The notes: generated from the letters alone by a model not told the origin. Counted from the stretch's first letter, positions 18,714 through 28,193 are shown. The stretch is DNA of 64,000 nucleotides from Cyclobacterium roseum (GCF_010119225.1 NZ_WNKF01000003.1:1-64000), one strand, 5' to 3'. Numbers and translations are program-made.

Positions 18714-20207
18714 ATGCATTCAAAAAAGTTAAAAATATACAATACCCTGTCCAGAAACAAAGAGCTTTTCGAGCCCCTTCGCCCTCCCCATGTGGGGATG
18801 TATGTATGCGGTCCGACCGTATACGGTGATGCCCATCTGGGACACGCCCGGGCAGCGGTGACCTTTGATGCGGTGTATCGTTACCTTTCTTTTTTGGGGT
18901 ATAAAGTCAGGTACGTAAGAAATATTACGGATGTGGGGCATCTGGAGGCCGACGCCGACGAAGGGGAGGATAAAATCGCTAAAAAGGCCAAACTGGAACA
19001 ACTGGAGCCTATGGAAGTAGCCCAGCAATACGCCACATCCTATCATCGGGACATGGAGTTGCTAAACACCCTCCGGCCCAGTATCGAACCGCGCGCCACG
19101 GGACACATCCCGGAACAAATCCAGCTGGTGGCGCAAATTCTTAAGGAAGGATTGGCTTACGAAGTGAACGGCAGTGTTTATTTCGACGTGCTCAAATACA
19201 ATGAAACCACCAAATACGGGCGACTGTCTGGAAGGGTGGTAGAAGAGCTGATGAGTGGTAGCAGGGAATTAGATGGCCAATCGGAAAAAAGAAACCCCCT
19301 GGATTTTGCCCTTTGGAAGAAAGCCTCGCCCGAACACCTGATGAAATGGGAAGCTCCCTGGAGCCTGGGATTTCCGGGCTGGCACCTGGAATGTACCGCC
19401 ATGAGCTCCAAATACCTGGGCAATCAATTTGATATTCATGGTGGCGGAATGGACTTGATGTTTCCCCATCACGAGTGTGAAATAGCCCAGGGAAACGCCT
19501 GCCACCACACCGATCCCGCCAAGTATTGGCTGCACAACAATATGATCACCATCAATGGGCAAAAAATGGGTAAGTCCCTGGGGAATTTCATTACCCTGCA
19601 GCAATTGTTCCATGGCGATCATGACCGGCTGGAGCAGGCTTACAGCCCCATGACCGTTCGGTATTTTATTCTCACCGCCCATTACCGCTCCACCCTGGAT
19701 TTTTCCAATCAGGCCTTGCAATCAGCCCAAAAGGGCTACAAAAAGCTTATTAATGGGTTCCGAGTCGCAAATGGTCTGGTGTATAGAGAAGATGGCGATG
19801 TTTTCATAGATGAAAAACAGGTCGGCCAGGTTCGGCAAAACATTGATGCTGCCTTTGCCGCTATGGATGATGATTTCAATACCGCACAGGCAATCGGACA
19901 CCTGTTCAACCTCTTGAAAAAAATCAATAGTTTGTACACCGGACAACTGCATCCCGCTCAGTTGGGTGAAGAAGCGTTTAATGAATTGATTCAGACCTAT
20001 GGCACCTTTATTTCCGAAATTTTGGGCCTTAAGGAAGAAAAGGGGGACCATCAGGAGCAACTGTTACAGGTCATACTGGACTTGTACAGCCGCGCCAAAA
20101 CCGCCAGAGATTACCAAAAAGTAGATCGGATCCGGGCGGGATTAAAAGATGCCGGTCTGATCATTAAGGATATGAAAGATAAAATAGATTGGGGATATGA
20201 AGAATAG
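18714..20207 (+). CDS. cysS: Cysteinyl-tRNA synthetase
   Basis: Charges tRNA-Cys; class I synthetase of 497 residues, full length. The HIGH-type motif is HLGHARAAV after CGPTVYGDA; the KMSKS loop is KMGKSLGNF. Zinc ligands are the Cys in YVCGPTVY, the Cys in WHLECTAMS and the His/Cys in HHECEIAQ. The C-terminal DALR-like anticodon domain begins after about residue 370. The 3' end overlaps the next gene by 11 bases, so the two are probably co-transcribed. Confidence 0.98.
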   Translation: MHSKKLKIYNTLSRNKELFEPLRPPHVGMYVCGPTVYGDAHLGHARAAVTFDAVYRYLSFLGYKVRYVRNITDVGHLEADADEGEDKIAKKAKLEQLEPMEVAQQYATSYHRDMELLNTLRPSIEPRATGHIPEQIQLVAQILKEGLAYEVNGSVYFDVLKYNETTKYGRLSGRVVEELMSGSRELDGQSEKRNPLDFALWKKASPEHLMKWEAPWSLGFPGWHLECTAMSSKYLGNQFDIHGGGMDLMFPHHECEIAQGNACHHTDPAKYWLHNNMITINGQKMGKSLGNFITLQQLFHGDHDRLEQAYSPMTVRYFILTAHYRSTLDFSNQALQSAQKGYKKLINGFRVANGLVYREDGDVFIDEKQVGQVRQNIDAAFAAMDDDFNTAQAIGHLFNLLKKINSLYTGQLHPAQLGEEAFNELIQTYGTFISEILGLKEEKGDHQEQLLQVILDLYSRAKTARDYQKVDRIRAGLKDAGLIIKDMKDKIDWGYEE

Positions 20208-21180
20208 TACCTGGATATTGCTTTTGGGATGGGTCCTCTGGTCCTGTGGCGAACAGCGAATATCGGAAGAAAAAGCCGAGGAAGAATTTACCGCCAAGCC
20301 GTATCCTTCCTTCAACGCGGACTCGGCATATGCCTTTATTCAAAAGCAGGTGGACTTTGGTCCCCGGGTGCCCAATACTCCGGCCCACCGGGAAACGGGA
20401 GATTGGTTGGTGCAAACGTTGGAAGGATACGGTTTTTCGGTTACCGAACAGGAATTCACGGCCACGGCCTATGACGGCAAAGAGTTGGAGCTGACCAATA
20501 TTATTGGAAGTTTTCGTCCGGAGGCGAGCAAACGGATTTTGTTGGCAGCCCACTGGGATACCCGCAGAATTGCCGATAAGGATACCGAGCGTATCGATCA
20601 ACCCATAGACGGAGCCAACGACGGGGGCAGCGGCGTAGGGGTCCTGCTGGAAATAGCCCGTGTGTTACATACCGACAGCCTGAAACCAGATGTAGGGATA
20701 GATGTGGTGTTTTTTGACGGGGAAGACGATGGCGAACCGGAACACCAAAACTTCAGGGATGGCAGCCAGGTCTGGTGGTGTTTGGGGTCGCAGCACTGGT
20801 CCAAAAACCCCCATTCACGGGGGTATACTGCCTACTACGGGATTTTGCTGGATATGGTGGGCGGCAAGAACGCCCGGTTCCACAAGGAAGGGTACTCCAT
20901 GCAGTATGCTAAAAATCTGGTGGATAAGGTTTGGGATTACGCGCACCGGCTGGGACATGGTAATTTCTTTCTTATGAGGCGGACGGAAGCCATCACAGAC
21001 GACCACCTATTCGTCAATAAGGATGCCAATATCCCCATGATTAATATCATCGAATACAGTCCGGATTATGGTTTTGGCCATTACCATCATACCCACGAGG
21101 ACAACATGGACCTGATCGATAGAAAGACCCTATCGGTCGTCGGGGAAACGGTTTTATTTACCCTATACCAAGAAGATTAA
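20197..21180 (+). CDS. M28-family lipoprotein, glutaminyl-peptide cyclotransferase-like
   Basis: A 327-residue lipoprotein (lipobox LWSC at about residues 14-17). The metal site of the M28 fold is visible: [29 protein letters not shown] (Asp ligand), FFDGEDDGE (Glu) and a late THEDNMDLI (His). The order and spacing resemble bacterial glutaminyl cyclases, which close N-terminal Gln to pyroglutamate on exported proteins, more than classical aminopeptidases; the extra [14 protein letters not shown] stretch also fits. Periplasm-facing and probably membrane-anchored. It overlaps cysS by 11 bases and precedes galK by 24 bp. Confidence 0.8.
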   Translation: MKNSTWILLLGWVLWSCGEQRISEEKAEEEFTAKPYPSFNADSAYAFIQKQVDFGPRVPNTPAHRETGDWLVQTLEGYGFSVTEQEFTATAYDGKELELTNIIGSFRPEASKRILLAAHWDTRRIADKDTERIDQPIDGANDGGSGVGVLLEIARVLHTDSLKPDVGIDVVFFDGEDDGEPEHQNFRDGSQVWWCLGSQHWSKNPHSRGYTAYYGILLDMVGGKNARFHKEGYSMQYAKNLVDKVWDYAHRLGHGNFFLMRRTEAITDDHLFVNKDANIPMINIIEYSPDYGFGHYHHTHEDNMDLIDRKTLSVVGETVLFTLYQED

Positions 21181-21204
21181 TTTTTAGCCCAAAACATCCA
21201 TTTT

Positions 21205-22359
21205 ATGTCCCAGCTCAAACAGATTCGCAGCACTTTTCTGGAAAAGTATCAATCAGAGCCCCTGCTGGTTCGCTCTCCCGGAAGGATCAATCTGATCGGC
21301 GAACACACCGATTATAATGAAGGCTACGTGTTACCGGCAGCCATCGACAAATACATCTACCTGGGTTTCGCCAAAAATGCTACCGGGACTTGCCGGGTGT
21401 ATTCCCTGGATTTCGAAGAGGCGGAAACCTTCTCCCTGAATGAATTAAAACCCCGTAAGGGCTGGATCAACTTTGTCATGGGAGTGGCAGCGCAACTGCT
21501 ACAGGCAGGACATAAACTGGAAGGCTTTGATTGTGTTTTTGGAGGTGATATTCCCATTGGTGCGGGCTTGTCTTCCTCTGCCGCCCTGGAAAATGGCGTG
21601 GGCATGGGCTTGTCGGAGTTATTTGAGTTGCGCATCGAGAAGCTGGATCTGGTCCGGTATTCGCAACAGGCGGAGCATGCCTTTGCAGGTCTCCATTGTG
21701 GCATCATGGATATGTTTGCGTCTATGATGGGTAGAAAGGATCAAGTGATTAGACTTGATTGTCGTTCGCTGGAGCATTCCTACTTCCCGCTGGAACTCGG
21801 AGATTTTCAATTGCTCCTTTGTAACACCAAAGTAGCCCATACCTTGGCGGAATCAGCCTATAATAAAAGAAGGGAAGAATGTCAGGAGGGTGTCAACCAG
21901 GTAAAGCAGCAGTTTCCTGAAGTGAAAAGCCTCCGGGATGTGACTCCTCAAATGCTGGAAAAGGCAAAAGGGGAAATGGCTCCCCTGGTTTACCAGCGGT
22001 GCGCTTATGTGATCCGGGAGAACGAACGCGTGATAACTACCTGCGATGCCCTTGCTGAGGATGACCTGGAAGCGGTTGGCCACCTGCTTTACGGCTCTCA
22101 TAAGGGACTCTCTGAAGCGTATGAAGTCAGTTGTCCGGAACTTGACTTTTTAGTTGACTTTACCCGAGACTTGCCCTATGTGCTAGGTGCCAGGATGATG
22201 GGGGGCGGATTCGGAGGGTGTACCTTAAATCTCCTAAAGAAATCTGCTACAAAGGAATTTATCGCCTCCATTACAAGGGCTTACCAGGAGCAATTCGGCC
22301 TGCAAATGGAAACCTATGAGGTCAATGTTGCGGATGGGACGGGAATAGTTGAGCTTTAA
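21205..22359 (+). CDS. galK: Galactokinase
   Basis: Phosphorylates galactose at C1 (Leloir pathway); GHMP kinase of 384 residues. The signature RSPGRINLIGEHTDYNEGYV is at about residues 25-44; the ATP-binding motif is DIPIGAGLSSSAALENG; the C-terminal GHMP motif is MMGGGFGGCTLNL. No other gal genes adjoin it here. The gene is last in a plus-strand run with cysS and the M28 lipoprotein. Confidence 0.96.
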   Translation: MSQLKQIRSTFLEKYQSEPLLVRSPGRINLIGEHTDYNEGYVLPAAIDKYIYLGFAKNATGTCRVYSLDFEEAETFSLNELKPRKGWINFVMGVAAQLLQAGHKLEGFDCVFGGDIPIGAGLSSSAALENGVGMGLSELFELRIEKLDLVRYSQQAEHAFAGLHCGIMDMFASMMGRKDQVIRLDCRSLEHSYFPLELGDFQLLLCNTKVAHTLAESAYNKRREECQEGVNQVKQQFPEVKSLRDVTPQMLEKAKGEMAPLVYQRCAYVIRENERVITTCDALAEDDLEAVGHLLYGSHKGLSEAYEVSCPELDFLVDFTRDLPYVLGARMMGGGFGGCTLNLLKKSATKEFIASITRAYQEQFGLQMETYEVNVADGTGIVEL

Positions 22360-22849
22360 GGCCTAGGCTTATATTCGGTTTTTTGACCATCCCTTGGTAA
22401 TGGAAGCCCACTAAGGAGCATTTATTGAATGAAAAACTAACATTTACCTGCCAGGGAGGGGCCATTATCACGATCGATGCTCACCTTTTCTGCTCTGCGC
22501 GGAATGAGCTCAGTGGTGTAAAAGGCGAACAAAGAGTATTGGCAGACTGGCCTGGGAAGCATTTATACCCTGGGTGACGGCGTTTTTAGTCGTTTATAAG
22601 CGGTTAAGTAAGTCAGATCTTGTTCGTAAAATACTACCCGACACCTGGTGTTTTTTGCCGGTACGGCCCTATTTGTTTTTACATTAAAGAATAATAGTTA
22701 GTTTTCGTGACCGATGGAAGGTAAATAGCGTGCACTTCGGCTGATCGTTGTGGGCCAGCCAGAAAACCGAAACAGTGTATGGAAGGAACGAGCAGGCCTA
22801 GTAGCATGTTAACCAAAAAATCAATAAATTGAGAAGAAATAACAAGGCT
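22360..22849. other. Intergenic stretch, no gene seen
   Basis: About 490 bp between galK and the VapB-like gene. Stop codons are frequent in every frame that I followed and no recognisable protein remnant appeared. An 8-bp palindrome GCCTAGGC lies just after the galK stop but lacks a T-run. Confidence 0.5.
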
Positions 22850-23059
22850 ATGACCCGTTTTCAGACCATCATTAATGAAATCAGCCACCTAAACCAGGAA
22901 GAACTGGAGCTTTTGCTAAGGGAAGTGATTCAGCGCATCGATCAACAGAAAAAAGTGGAAGCCATTCTCGATGAGTACATGGGAATAGGCCAGGGTGTCT
23001 GGCAGGCAGATGCCCAGGGTTACGTAAATGAACTAAGAAAAGAGGAGGAAAAGGACTAA
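22850..23059 (+). CDS. Putative antitoxin of a VapBC-like pair
   Basis: 69 residues from the ATG at 22850 (a TTG 21 bases upstream would add MRRNNKA). The sequence is helical and charged (FQTIINEISHLNQEELELLL), then EYMGIGQGVWQADAQGYVNELR near the end, a layout common in small antitoxins that precede PIN toxins. I assign the role mainly from position: it is 56 bp upstream of a clear PIN-domain gene on the same strand. Confidence 0.65.
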   Translation: MTRFQTIINEISHLNQEELELLLREVIQRIDQQKKVEAILDEYMGIGQGVWQADAQGYVNELRKEEEKD

Positions 23060-23115
23060 TTTAAAAGAGGGAAACTGCCAGGTTTCTCAGCTTATCCCGA
23101 TTATAAAAAAACCTA

Positions 23116-23526
23116 ATGAAGATCTTTGTTGATACAGCACCCTTCATCTATCTGATGGAAAACAATCCCGGGTTTGCCGAAAAGATCAAAAAAGCGATAA
23201 CGGAAGCGATCGTTAAAGGACATACCCTTGTTACAAGTGTGGTGACCTATATGGAGTTCGGAGTCAAGCCAGAGCGGGAAAATCGCCAAGAAGTGATCCA
23301 AAAGTTTGATGAATTACTCTCCAGATTGAACATTAGAATGCTTGAGGTAGATAAAGAAGCTGGTCAAATGGCCTTCCAGATGCGGGCGAAATACCAGTTT
23401 TTGAAAGGAATGGATGCGCTGCAGATAGGACTATCGATAAAGGAGAACTGCTCTGTATTCCTGACGAATGATAAGAATCTAAAAAAAATAGCGGAAATCA
23501 ACGTAAAGACGATGGACGATCTTTGA
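23116..23526 (+). CDS. PIN-domain ribonuclease toxin, VapC-like
   Basis: 136 residues. The acidic PIN active site is present: Asp6 in MKIFVDTAPFIYLMEN, Glu in VTYMEFG, Asp in GMDALQIGLS and Asp in FLTNDKNL. VapC toxins cut tRNA or rRNA and are held in check by the upstream antitoxin. All four acidic positions are intact, so the enzyme should be active. Confidence 0.9.
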   Translation: MKIFVDTAPFIYLMENNPGFAEKIKKAITEAIVKGHTLVTSVVTYMEFGVKPERENRQEVIQKFDELLSRLNIRMLEVDKEAGQMAFQMRAKYQFLKGMDALQIGLSIKENCSVFLTNDKNLKKIAEINVKTMDDL

Positions 23527-23626
23527 TCGTGAAATTCTAACCACAAGATGTATATGCGGCTATGTGTATGCCGTATGCGCAATATAGGCACACAGTGCAT
23601 AAACCAACCGAAGCCATTAATTTAAA

Positions 23627-24064
23627 ATGAACAAAATCAAGTTTGATACGAAAAAAGATTGGTTGGGGAAGACTCTTCTCCTCGGACCACCATTGTTAAT
23701 CTCTACCCTGACAATTTTGAATTTAATTGGTGTCAGTTTTAATCCAGTAATTTCAAATGCGACACCATTAATAATAGGATCCGTTGGATTTTGGATATTT
23801 TTTCTTCTTGCCTGGAATTTTACTTGGTACACGATTAATAACAGAACATTGACTGCTCGCATTGCTCTTTTACGCTGGAGGACAATTAAAATTGACGATA
23901 TACAAGAAATTAAATCACAGGAATTCGGACATTTTATATTTGGACTTTCAAAAGACGTACTGTCGATAAAACTTAAAAATGGAGCAGAGTTGAATATCTC
24001 ACCTAACAGACCTGATGATTTTATTAAGGAGGTTGAAAAAAGAAAAGATACTACCATCAATTAG
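23627..24064 (+). CDS. Small membrane protein with bacterial PH-like (YyaB) domain
   Basis: 145 residues. Two hydrophobic segments (about residues 16-37 and 44-63) are followed by a beta-rich part: YTINNRTLTARIALLRWRTI, then IDDIQEI and SIKLKNGAELNISP near the end. The 'R..L.. R.. I.i.dI..I' pattern is that of the YyaB-like PH domain family. Function unknown. Base composition is more AT-rich than the housekeeping genes, in keeping with an accessory stretch. Confidence 0.65.
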   Translation: MNKIKFDTKKDWLGKTLLLGPPLLISTLTILNLIGVSFNPVISNATPLIIGSVGFWIFFLLAWNFTWYTINNRTLTARIALLRWRTIKIDDIQEIKSQEFGHFIFGLSKDVLSIKLKNGAELNISPNRPDDFIKEVEKRKDTTIN

Positions 24065-24416
24065 ACCACTACAATGATGTTAAGGCTTCGGCTCCGCTCA
24101 GCGTACGTCGAACTTAGCCTCCGGTACCGCTTTTAAGTCCTTGATTCAATATTTTATTCGATGCTTTCTGTTGCATCAGAAAATTAAAAACAGAGCTTTA
24201 TAAGGGTGTATGTTCGTAAATATGACCTGACCTGGGTTTGGGTTTCGTTAAACAATTAAAAATATCGGGTTCGACTAGCAACACTCTACCCGAAACACGG
24301 TATTTCAGTCCATTTTTGAAAAACCCAAAAAGTTAAAAACAGGGGCATTTCTGGATTTTGGGTCAAAAATCGTATATTATCAAATCTTTTTTCAATTAAA
24401 CTAAACTCAGATAACA
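24065..24416. other. Intergenic stretch before the sialate esterase gene, no gene seen
   Basis: About 350 bp, AT-rich towards the right. It should contain the promoter of the next gene, but I found no convincing TAnnTTTG box. Confidence 0.45.
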
Positions 24417-25868
24417 ATGAAAAAAATTGGGATGCTTATCGCCCTATGCCTGTGGATGTTTCAGGTACAGGCGGAGCTGAAATTACCGCGGGTTTTTGCG
24501 GATCACATGGTGTTGCAAAGAGGCCAGGAAATCCCCGTATGGGGAATGGCAGATCCGCGACAGCGTGTGATTGTCACCTTTCAGGACAAGGAATATCGGG
24601 TCAGAGCCGATCGGGAAGGTAACTGGGAACTTAAGCTGGATGCTTTTCCAAAAGGGGGGCCCTATACCTTAACGGTTAACACCTCGAAAGAAACCCTTGT
24701 CTATGAAAACGTCATGATGGGGGATGTGTGGGTGCTGGGAGGGCAATCCAATATGGAATGGGCCTTGAAAAACACCAACAACGGGGAAGACAGTATCAAA
24801 GTGGCCGATTATCCCAATATCCGCTTGTTTGAGGTAGGAAGGGACCTGAGCCTGCAGCCTCTGGAAGATGTAGCCGAAGCCAAGTGGTCGGTTTGTACAC
24901 CGGCTTCCGTTGAAAATTTCTCCGCCATCGGTTACTATTTTGCCCGAAGAATTCAGGCGGACCTGGATGTGCCGATAGGACTGTTGGACATCAATTGGGG
25001 TGGTACGGTTTCCGAGGCATGGACCAGTGCAGAGGCACTGGCTACGCACGCAGATTTCAGCCAACGGATCGCCACCAATCAGGTAGAGGGGCCTACCGAT
25101 TTTTCCGATCCGGAGGTCCGGAGGCCGAACAACTGGCCGACCAGCCTTTACTATGGCATGCTGGAGCCGGTGATACCGTTTGCCATCAAAGGAGCCCTTT
25201 GGTACCAGGGGGAATCCAATGCCGGAAGGGCCTATCAATACCGGGAGATCTTTCCCCTGATGATCCAGGATTGGAGAAAGCAGTGGGGACAGGGTGATTT
25301 TCCCTTTATCTGGGTACAATTGGCCAATTTCAGGCAGCCAAAAGAAGAACCGGGTGATAGCGACTGGGCCGAATTACGGGAAGCCCAAAGCATGACCCTC
25401 TCCCTTCCCAATACCGCCCAGGCGGTGATCATTGATAAAGGGGAAGCCGATGACATCCACCCCAGGGATAAATGGACAGTAGGCGAACGACTGGCCCGTG
25501 CCGCAAAAAAAGTAGCCTACGGAATGGATGTGGTCTACAGCGGCCCCACCTTTAAATCGATGGAAGTTCAGGAAAATCAGATCCGGATCAGTTTTGATCA
25601 GGTGGGTTCCGGACTGATGGTAAAGGATAAATACGGCTATGTAAAGGGCTTTGCAGTAGCAGGAGCTAATAAAGAATTTCATTGGGTAAAAGGATATCAG
25701 GACGGAAACCAGATCGTTTTGGAAACCGGAGATATAGCGCAGCCGGTTGCGGTGAGATACGGCTGGGCAGACAATCCCGATGATCTCAACCTGTATAATA
25801 AGGAAGGACTTCCTGCTGATCCGTTCCGAACGGACGACTGGCAGGGGATTACTTACGGCAAAAAATAA
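24417..25868 (+). CDS. Sialate O-acetylesterase-like SGNH hydrolase, secreted
   Basis: 483 residues with a Sec signal peptide (MKKIGMLIALCLWMFQVQA). A beta-sandwich of about 80 residues precedes the SGNH domain. The nucleophile is Ser111 in LGGQSNMEWAL; the conserved WYQGESNAGRAYQY and the catalytic pair in EADDIHPRDKW follow. Such enzymes remove O-acetyl groups from sialic acid or other glycans in the periplasm; the true substrate is open. It is a single gene with a strong terminator. Confidence 0.9.
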   Translation: MKKIGMLIALCLWMFQVQAELKLPRVFADHMVLQRGQEIPVWGMADPRQRVIVTFQDKEYRVRADREGNWELKLDAFPKGGPYTLTVNTSKETLVYENVMMGDVWVLGGQSNMEWALKNTNNGEDSIKVADYPNIRLFEVGRDLSLQPLEDVAEAKWSVCTPASVENFSAIGYYFARRIQADLDVPIGLLDINWGGTVSEAWTSAEALATHADFSQRIATNQVEGPTDFSDPEVRRPNNWPTSLYYGMLEPVIPFAIKGALWYQGESNAGRAYQYREIFPLMIQDWRKQWGQGDFPFIWVQLANFRQPKEEPGDSDWAELREAQSMTLSLPNTAQAVIIDKGEADDIHPRDKWTVGERLARAAKKVAYGMDVVYSGPTFKSMEVQENQIRISFDQVGSGLMVKDKYGYVKGFAVAGANKEFHWVKGYQDGNQIVLETGDIAQPVAVRYGWADNPDDLNLYNKEGLPADPFRTDDWQGITYGKK

Positions 25869-25892
25869 AGTCGAAAGATCTTAGTCCAAATA

Positions 25893-25945
25893 GTGTCCGG
25901 GGAGTTCCAAAAGCAAAGCATTTGATCCCCGGACACAACTTTTTC
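25893..25945 (+). terminator. Terminator of the sialate esterase-like gene
   Basis: GTGTCCGGGGA (25893-25903) pairs perfectly with TCCCCGGACAC (25926-25936), 22-base loop, then AACTTTTT. The T-run merges with the first copy of the 41-bp direct repeat that starts at 25942. Confidence 0.75.
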
Positions 25946-25982
25946 ACCAAAATTTTATTTTTTCCACGGCAGCTACCAGGCG
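25942..25982. repeat. 41-bp direct repeat, left copy
   Basis: Identical to 27091-27131. The right copy is the true 3' end of the phnW-like gene (last 12 codons and stop); this copy is detached from any gene. The pair bounds a 1.15-kb segment with a toxin-antitoxin module. Confidence 0.9.
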
Positions 25983-26195
25983 GTGGGAATAATTGCTCAA
26001 GTTGCGCTCGCCTGTTCCTGCCACAGTGTTTTATTGGCAAAACTTCTCGTAAAATCACCTGAATCCTACTACATTAGTAAAGGCTGTTTCGATCAGCTTT
26101 GCTTTCCCGCCTGCCGGAAGAGCAGGTTTTTCATGATTAAATAATGAGGAACTCAACCCTTGCTTAAAAGAGTTATATTAGATAAAAACTAGCTG
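25983..26195. other. Non-coding part of the inserted segment
   Basis: No gene seen. A weak hairpin (CCTGC at 26110, GCAGG at 26122, then TTTTT) may be a terminator. The rest is probably the leader of the downstream antitoxin gene. Confidence 0.4.
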
Positions 26196-26456
26196 ATGAC
26201 ACTACAAACTATTAATATCGACCTGCCCTCAGACATTCTATTGACGCTCAACGAGTCAGAAGTAGAACTTAAGAAACGAATAAAAATTTCGTTAGCTGTC
26301 CAGCTCTACATCCAGAAAAAGGTGACGATTGGCAAGGCTGCCCAAATAGCAGGATTGTCCCGGTTTCAGTTTGAAACGCTCCTGTCTGAGAATGAAATTT
26401 CCATTTCTTCCCTGGAGATTGACGATGTATTTGGAGATATTGAAAAACTGAAATAA
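26196..26456 (+). CDS. UPF0175-family antitoxin
   Basis: 86 residues with the UPF0175 layout: a short N-terminal strand (MTLQTINIDLPSDIL), a helical region ending LAVQLYIQKKVTIGKAAQIAG, and a helix-turn-helix-like LSRFQFETLLSENEIS. These proteins pair with DUF3368 PIN-like proteins. The downstream gene is exactly that, two bases on. The protein looks intact. Confidence 0.85.
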   Translation: MTLQTINIDLPSDILLTLNESEVELKKRIKISLAVQLYIQKKVTIGKAAQIAGLSRFQFETLLSENEISISSLEIDDVFGDIEKLK

Positions 26457-26458
26457 CA

Positions 26459-26931
26459 ATGAAGAGCGGATTGGTTATTTCAGATTCAGGGCCAATATTC
26501 TCTCTTTCTATTATTGATAAGCTTGAAATTTTAGACGAAATGTTTGAGGAAGTATATATACCCCCGGCTGTATGGGAAGAAATCACGCGAGATAAAACAA
26601 AAAATTATTTTAGGAAGATGAATGATTTTTTCAAACACAGGGTCAAAAAATATCAGGGTTCAATGAGCTAACATTTGTAATGGACTATGGTGAATCCGAA
26701 TCCGTAATTTTGTATAAAGAACTCAATGCCGATTTTCTTCTGATAGATGATAAAAAAGCGCGAAGTATCGCTGAGATGTTTGGGATAAATTGTGTTGGTA
26801 CAATTGGTGTCCTTTCGACTGCTAAAGAAAAAGGGATCGTAAGCGAATTAAGGCCAATTTTCGAGCTGTTTTTAAAAAATGGTCGGTATTACTCGGTTAA
26901 TTTATTGAATACTATTTTGAAAAAAATATAA
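26459..26931 (+). pseudogene. DUF3368 PIN-like toxin, broken by a one-base frameshift
   Basis: The first part (26459-26671) reads MKSGLVISDSGPIFSLSIID and the second (to 26931) reads YGESESVILYKELNADFLLI then DDKKARSIAE, both typical DUF3368. They are in different frames. Adding one A to the A6 run at 26645-26650 joins them smoothly (RVKKISGFNELTFVMDYGES), so a one-base loss in a homopolymer explains the break. It may be a real inactivating mutation, slippage at translation, or a sequencing error. The antitoxin upstream is intact. Confidence 0.85.
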
Positions 26932-26953
26932 TGAAAAAGAAATAGAACACGGG

Positions 26954-27013
26954 GCATAACAATTGGCAATAAGCCCATTCGGTCGCTACAGGTGAATAGC
27001 CAGACCGTTAGCT
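26954..27013 (+). other. Possible attC-like recombination site
   Basis: GCATAACAATTGGC at the left and GCCAGACCGTTAGCT at the right form a broken inverted repeat: TAAC pairs with GTTA and TGGC with GCCA, separated by unequal unpaired spacers. This arrangement and the TAACAATT start resemble integron attC sites of about 60 bp. The outer bases do not pair well and no integrase is nearby, so this is tentative. Confidence 0.3.
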
Positions 27014-27090
27014 GTGAAGACGAGTCTAGTAAAACACTCCGACCTAAAAACTCTAAAAATAATTTGCTCTTTAGGACACCTTATTTTCTA

Positions 27091-27131
27091 TTTCACCAAA
27101 ATTTTATTTTTTCCACGGCAGCTACCAGGCG
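27091..27131. repeat. 41-bp direct repeat, right copy (3' end of the phnW-like gene)
   Basis: Exact copy of 25942-25982. It includes the stop codon and final codons (VEKIKFW) of the phnW-like gene, so the gene remains whole next to the insertion. Confidence 0.9.
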
Positions 27132-28193
27132 TCGAATGTCCTCCGGAAACACATGTCCGACATGGCCGATTCTGAAAGTAGGCGCTTGCGAAACCTTTCC
27201 CGGATAAATAACAAAGCCCTCGGATTTCAATAATTGGTACAGTTTTTCAAAGGAAAAACCGGAATTTTCAGGCTCATGGAAAGCCGTTATGATAGGAGAT
27301 TGGTCTTCCGGAGAAAGGAAAGCCCGAATACCCGCATTTTCCATTCCCCGAATCAGGATTTCGTGATTCGTAGTATAGCGTTGATACCTCGCTTCCACAC
27401 CACCCTCTTCTTCCAGTTCCTGCAAGGCTTGTAAAAAGGCCCGAACGGTATGGGTTGGGGAAGTAAACCGCCATTTGCCCTGGTTTTTCTCCATGGTTTG
27501 CCATTGATCAAACAGGTCCAGGGAGTGACTTTTTGAATTTCCCTCACACTCCTGCAGCAGGCTTTTATCGGCCAGTACGAAACCAAATCCCGGCACCCCC
27601 TGAATACACTTATTGGCACTGCTGATCAGGAAGTCGATTTTTGGTGCACGGATATCCAGGGGAATACCTCCAAAGCTACTCATGGCGTCAAGAATGAAAA
27701 CTTTCCTCCATTTCCCGGCCAATTCGGCAATGGGCGCATACCGATTGCGCATGCCGGTAGTCGTTTCGCAGTGTACCATGCCTATATGGGTGATTTCCGG
27801 ATGGGCTCGCAGCGTTTTTTCCACGATTTCCGGGTCCGGCTGTTTGCCTTCTGAGAACGTCAGTACTTCCAGCCCGGCTCCCATCATGGAGGCAATTTTT
27901 GCCATTCGTTTTCCATAAGCCCCATTTGAAATTACCAGAAGGGTGCTATCGGGCTTTAGGCAGGTCCACAGAACGGCTTCTACGGAAAAGGTTCCGCTTC
28001 CCTGCATCAATACCGATGTATAACCAGAACCACCTTGACTCAGTTCTACCAAGGAAGAACGTATCTTTTGGACCAGCTCGTTGTAATCCGAATCCCAGGT
28101 GCACCAGTCCCGGTTCATGGCGGCACGTACGGTTTTACTGGTACTCAAAGGTCCGGGAGTAAGCAATAAATAAGGATTTTCGGGTATGATCAT
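27093..28193 (-). CDS. phnW: 2-aminoethylphosphonate--pyruvate transaminase-like class V aminotransferase
   Basis: PLP enzyme of about 366 residues that would convert 2-aminoethylphosphonate plus pyruvate to phosphonoacetaldehyde plus alanine. It carries the PhnW marks: YLLLTPGPLSTSKTVRAAMN, DWCTWDSDYNELV, MQGSGTFSVEA, and the PLP Lys in ISSANKCIQGVPGFGF. I favour the ATG at 28193 (MIIPENPY); an upstream ATG at 28208 is possible. No phnX or other phosphonate genes adjoin it, so its role here, in making or using aminophosphonate (for example on lipids or glycans), is open. Its 3' end is the site of the 41-bp repeat. Confidence 0.85.
   Translation of the reverse strand: MIIPENPYLLLTPGPLSTSKTVRAAMNRDWCTWDSDYNELVQKIRSSLVELSQGGSGYTSVLMQGSGTFSVEAVLWTCLKPDSTLLVISNGAYGKRMAKIASMMGAGLEVLTFSEGKQPDPEIVEKTLRAHPEITHIGMVHCETTTGMRNRYAPIAELAGKWRKVFILDAMSSFGGIPLDIRAPKIDFLISSANKCIQGVPGFGFVLADKSLLQECEGNSKSHSLDLFDQWQTMEKNQGKWRFTSPTHTVRAFLQALQELEEEGGVEARYQRYTTNHEILIRGMENAGIRAFLSPEDQSPIITAFHEPENSGFSFEKLYQLLKSEGFVIYPGKVSQAPTFRIGHVGHVFPEDIRRLVAAVEKIKFW

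Noticed and set aside
23527-23626. attC-like site after the VapC-like gene
   Set aside because: There is a partial palindrome (ATGCGGC with GCCGTAT) but no GTTRRRY-type right end.
24669-25319. 216-residue frame opposite the sialate esterase gene
   Set aside because: Antisense shadow; the sense frame has clear SGNH motifs.
27093-28193. EgtE C-S lyase partner of egtBD
   Set aside because: Class V fold is shared, but the residues match PhnW (TPGPLSTS, DWCTWDSDYN) and it lies beyond an unrelated gene.
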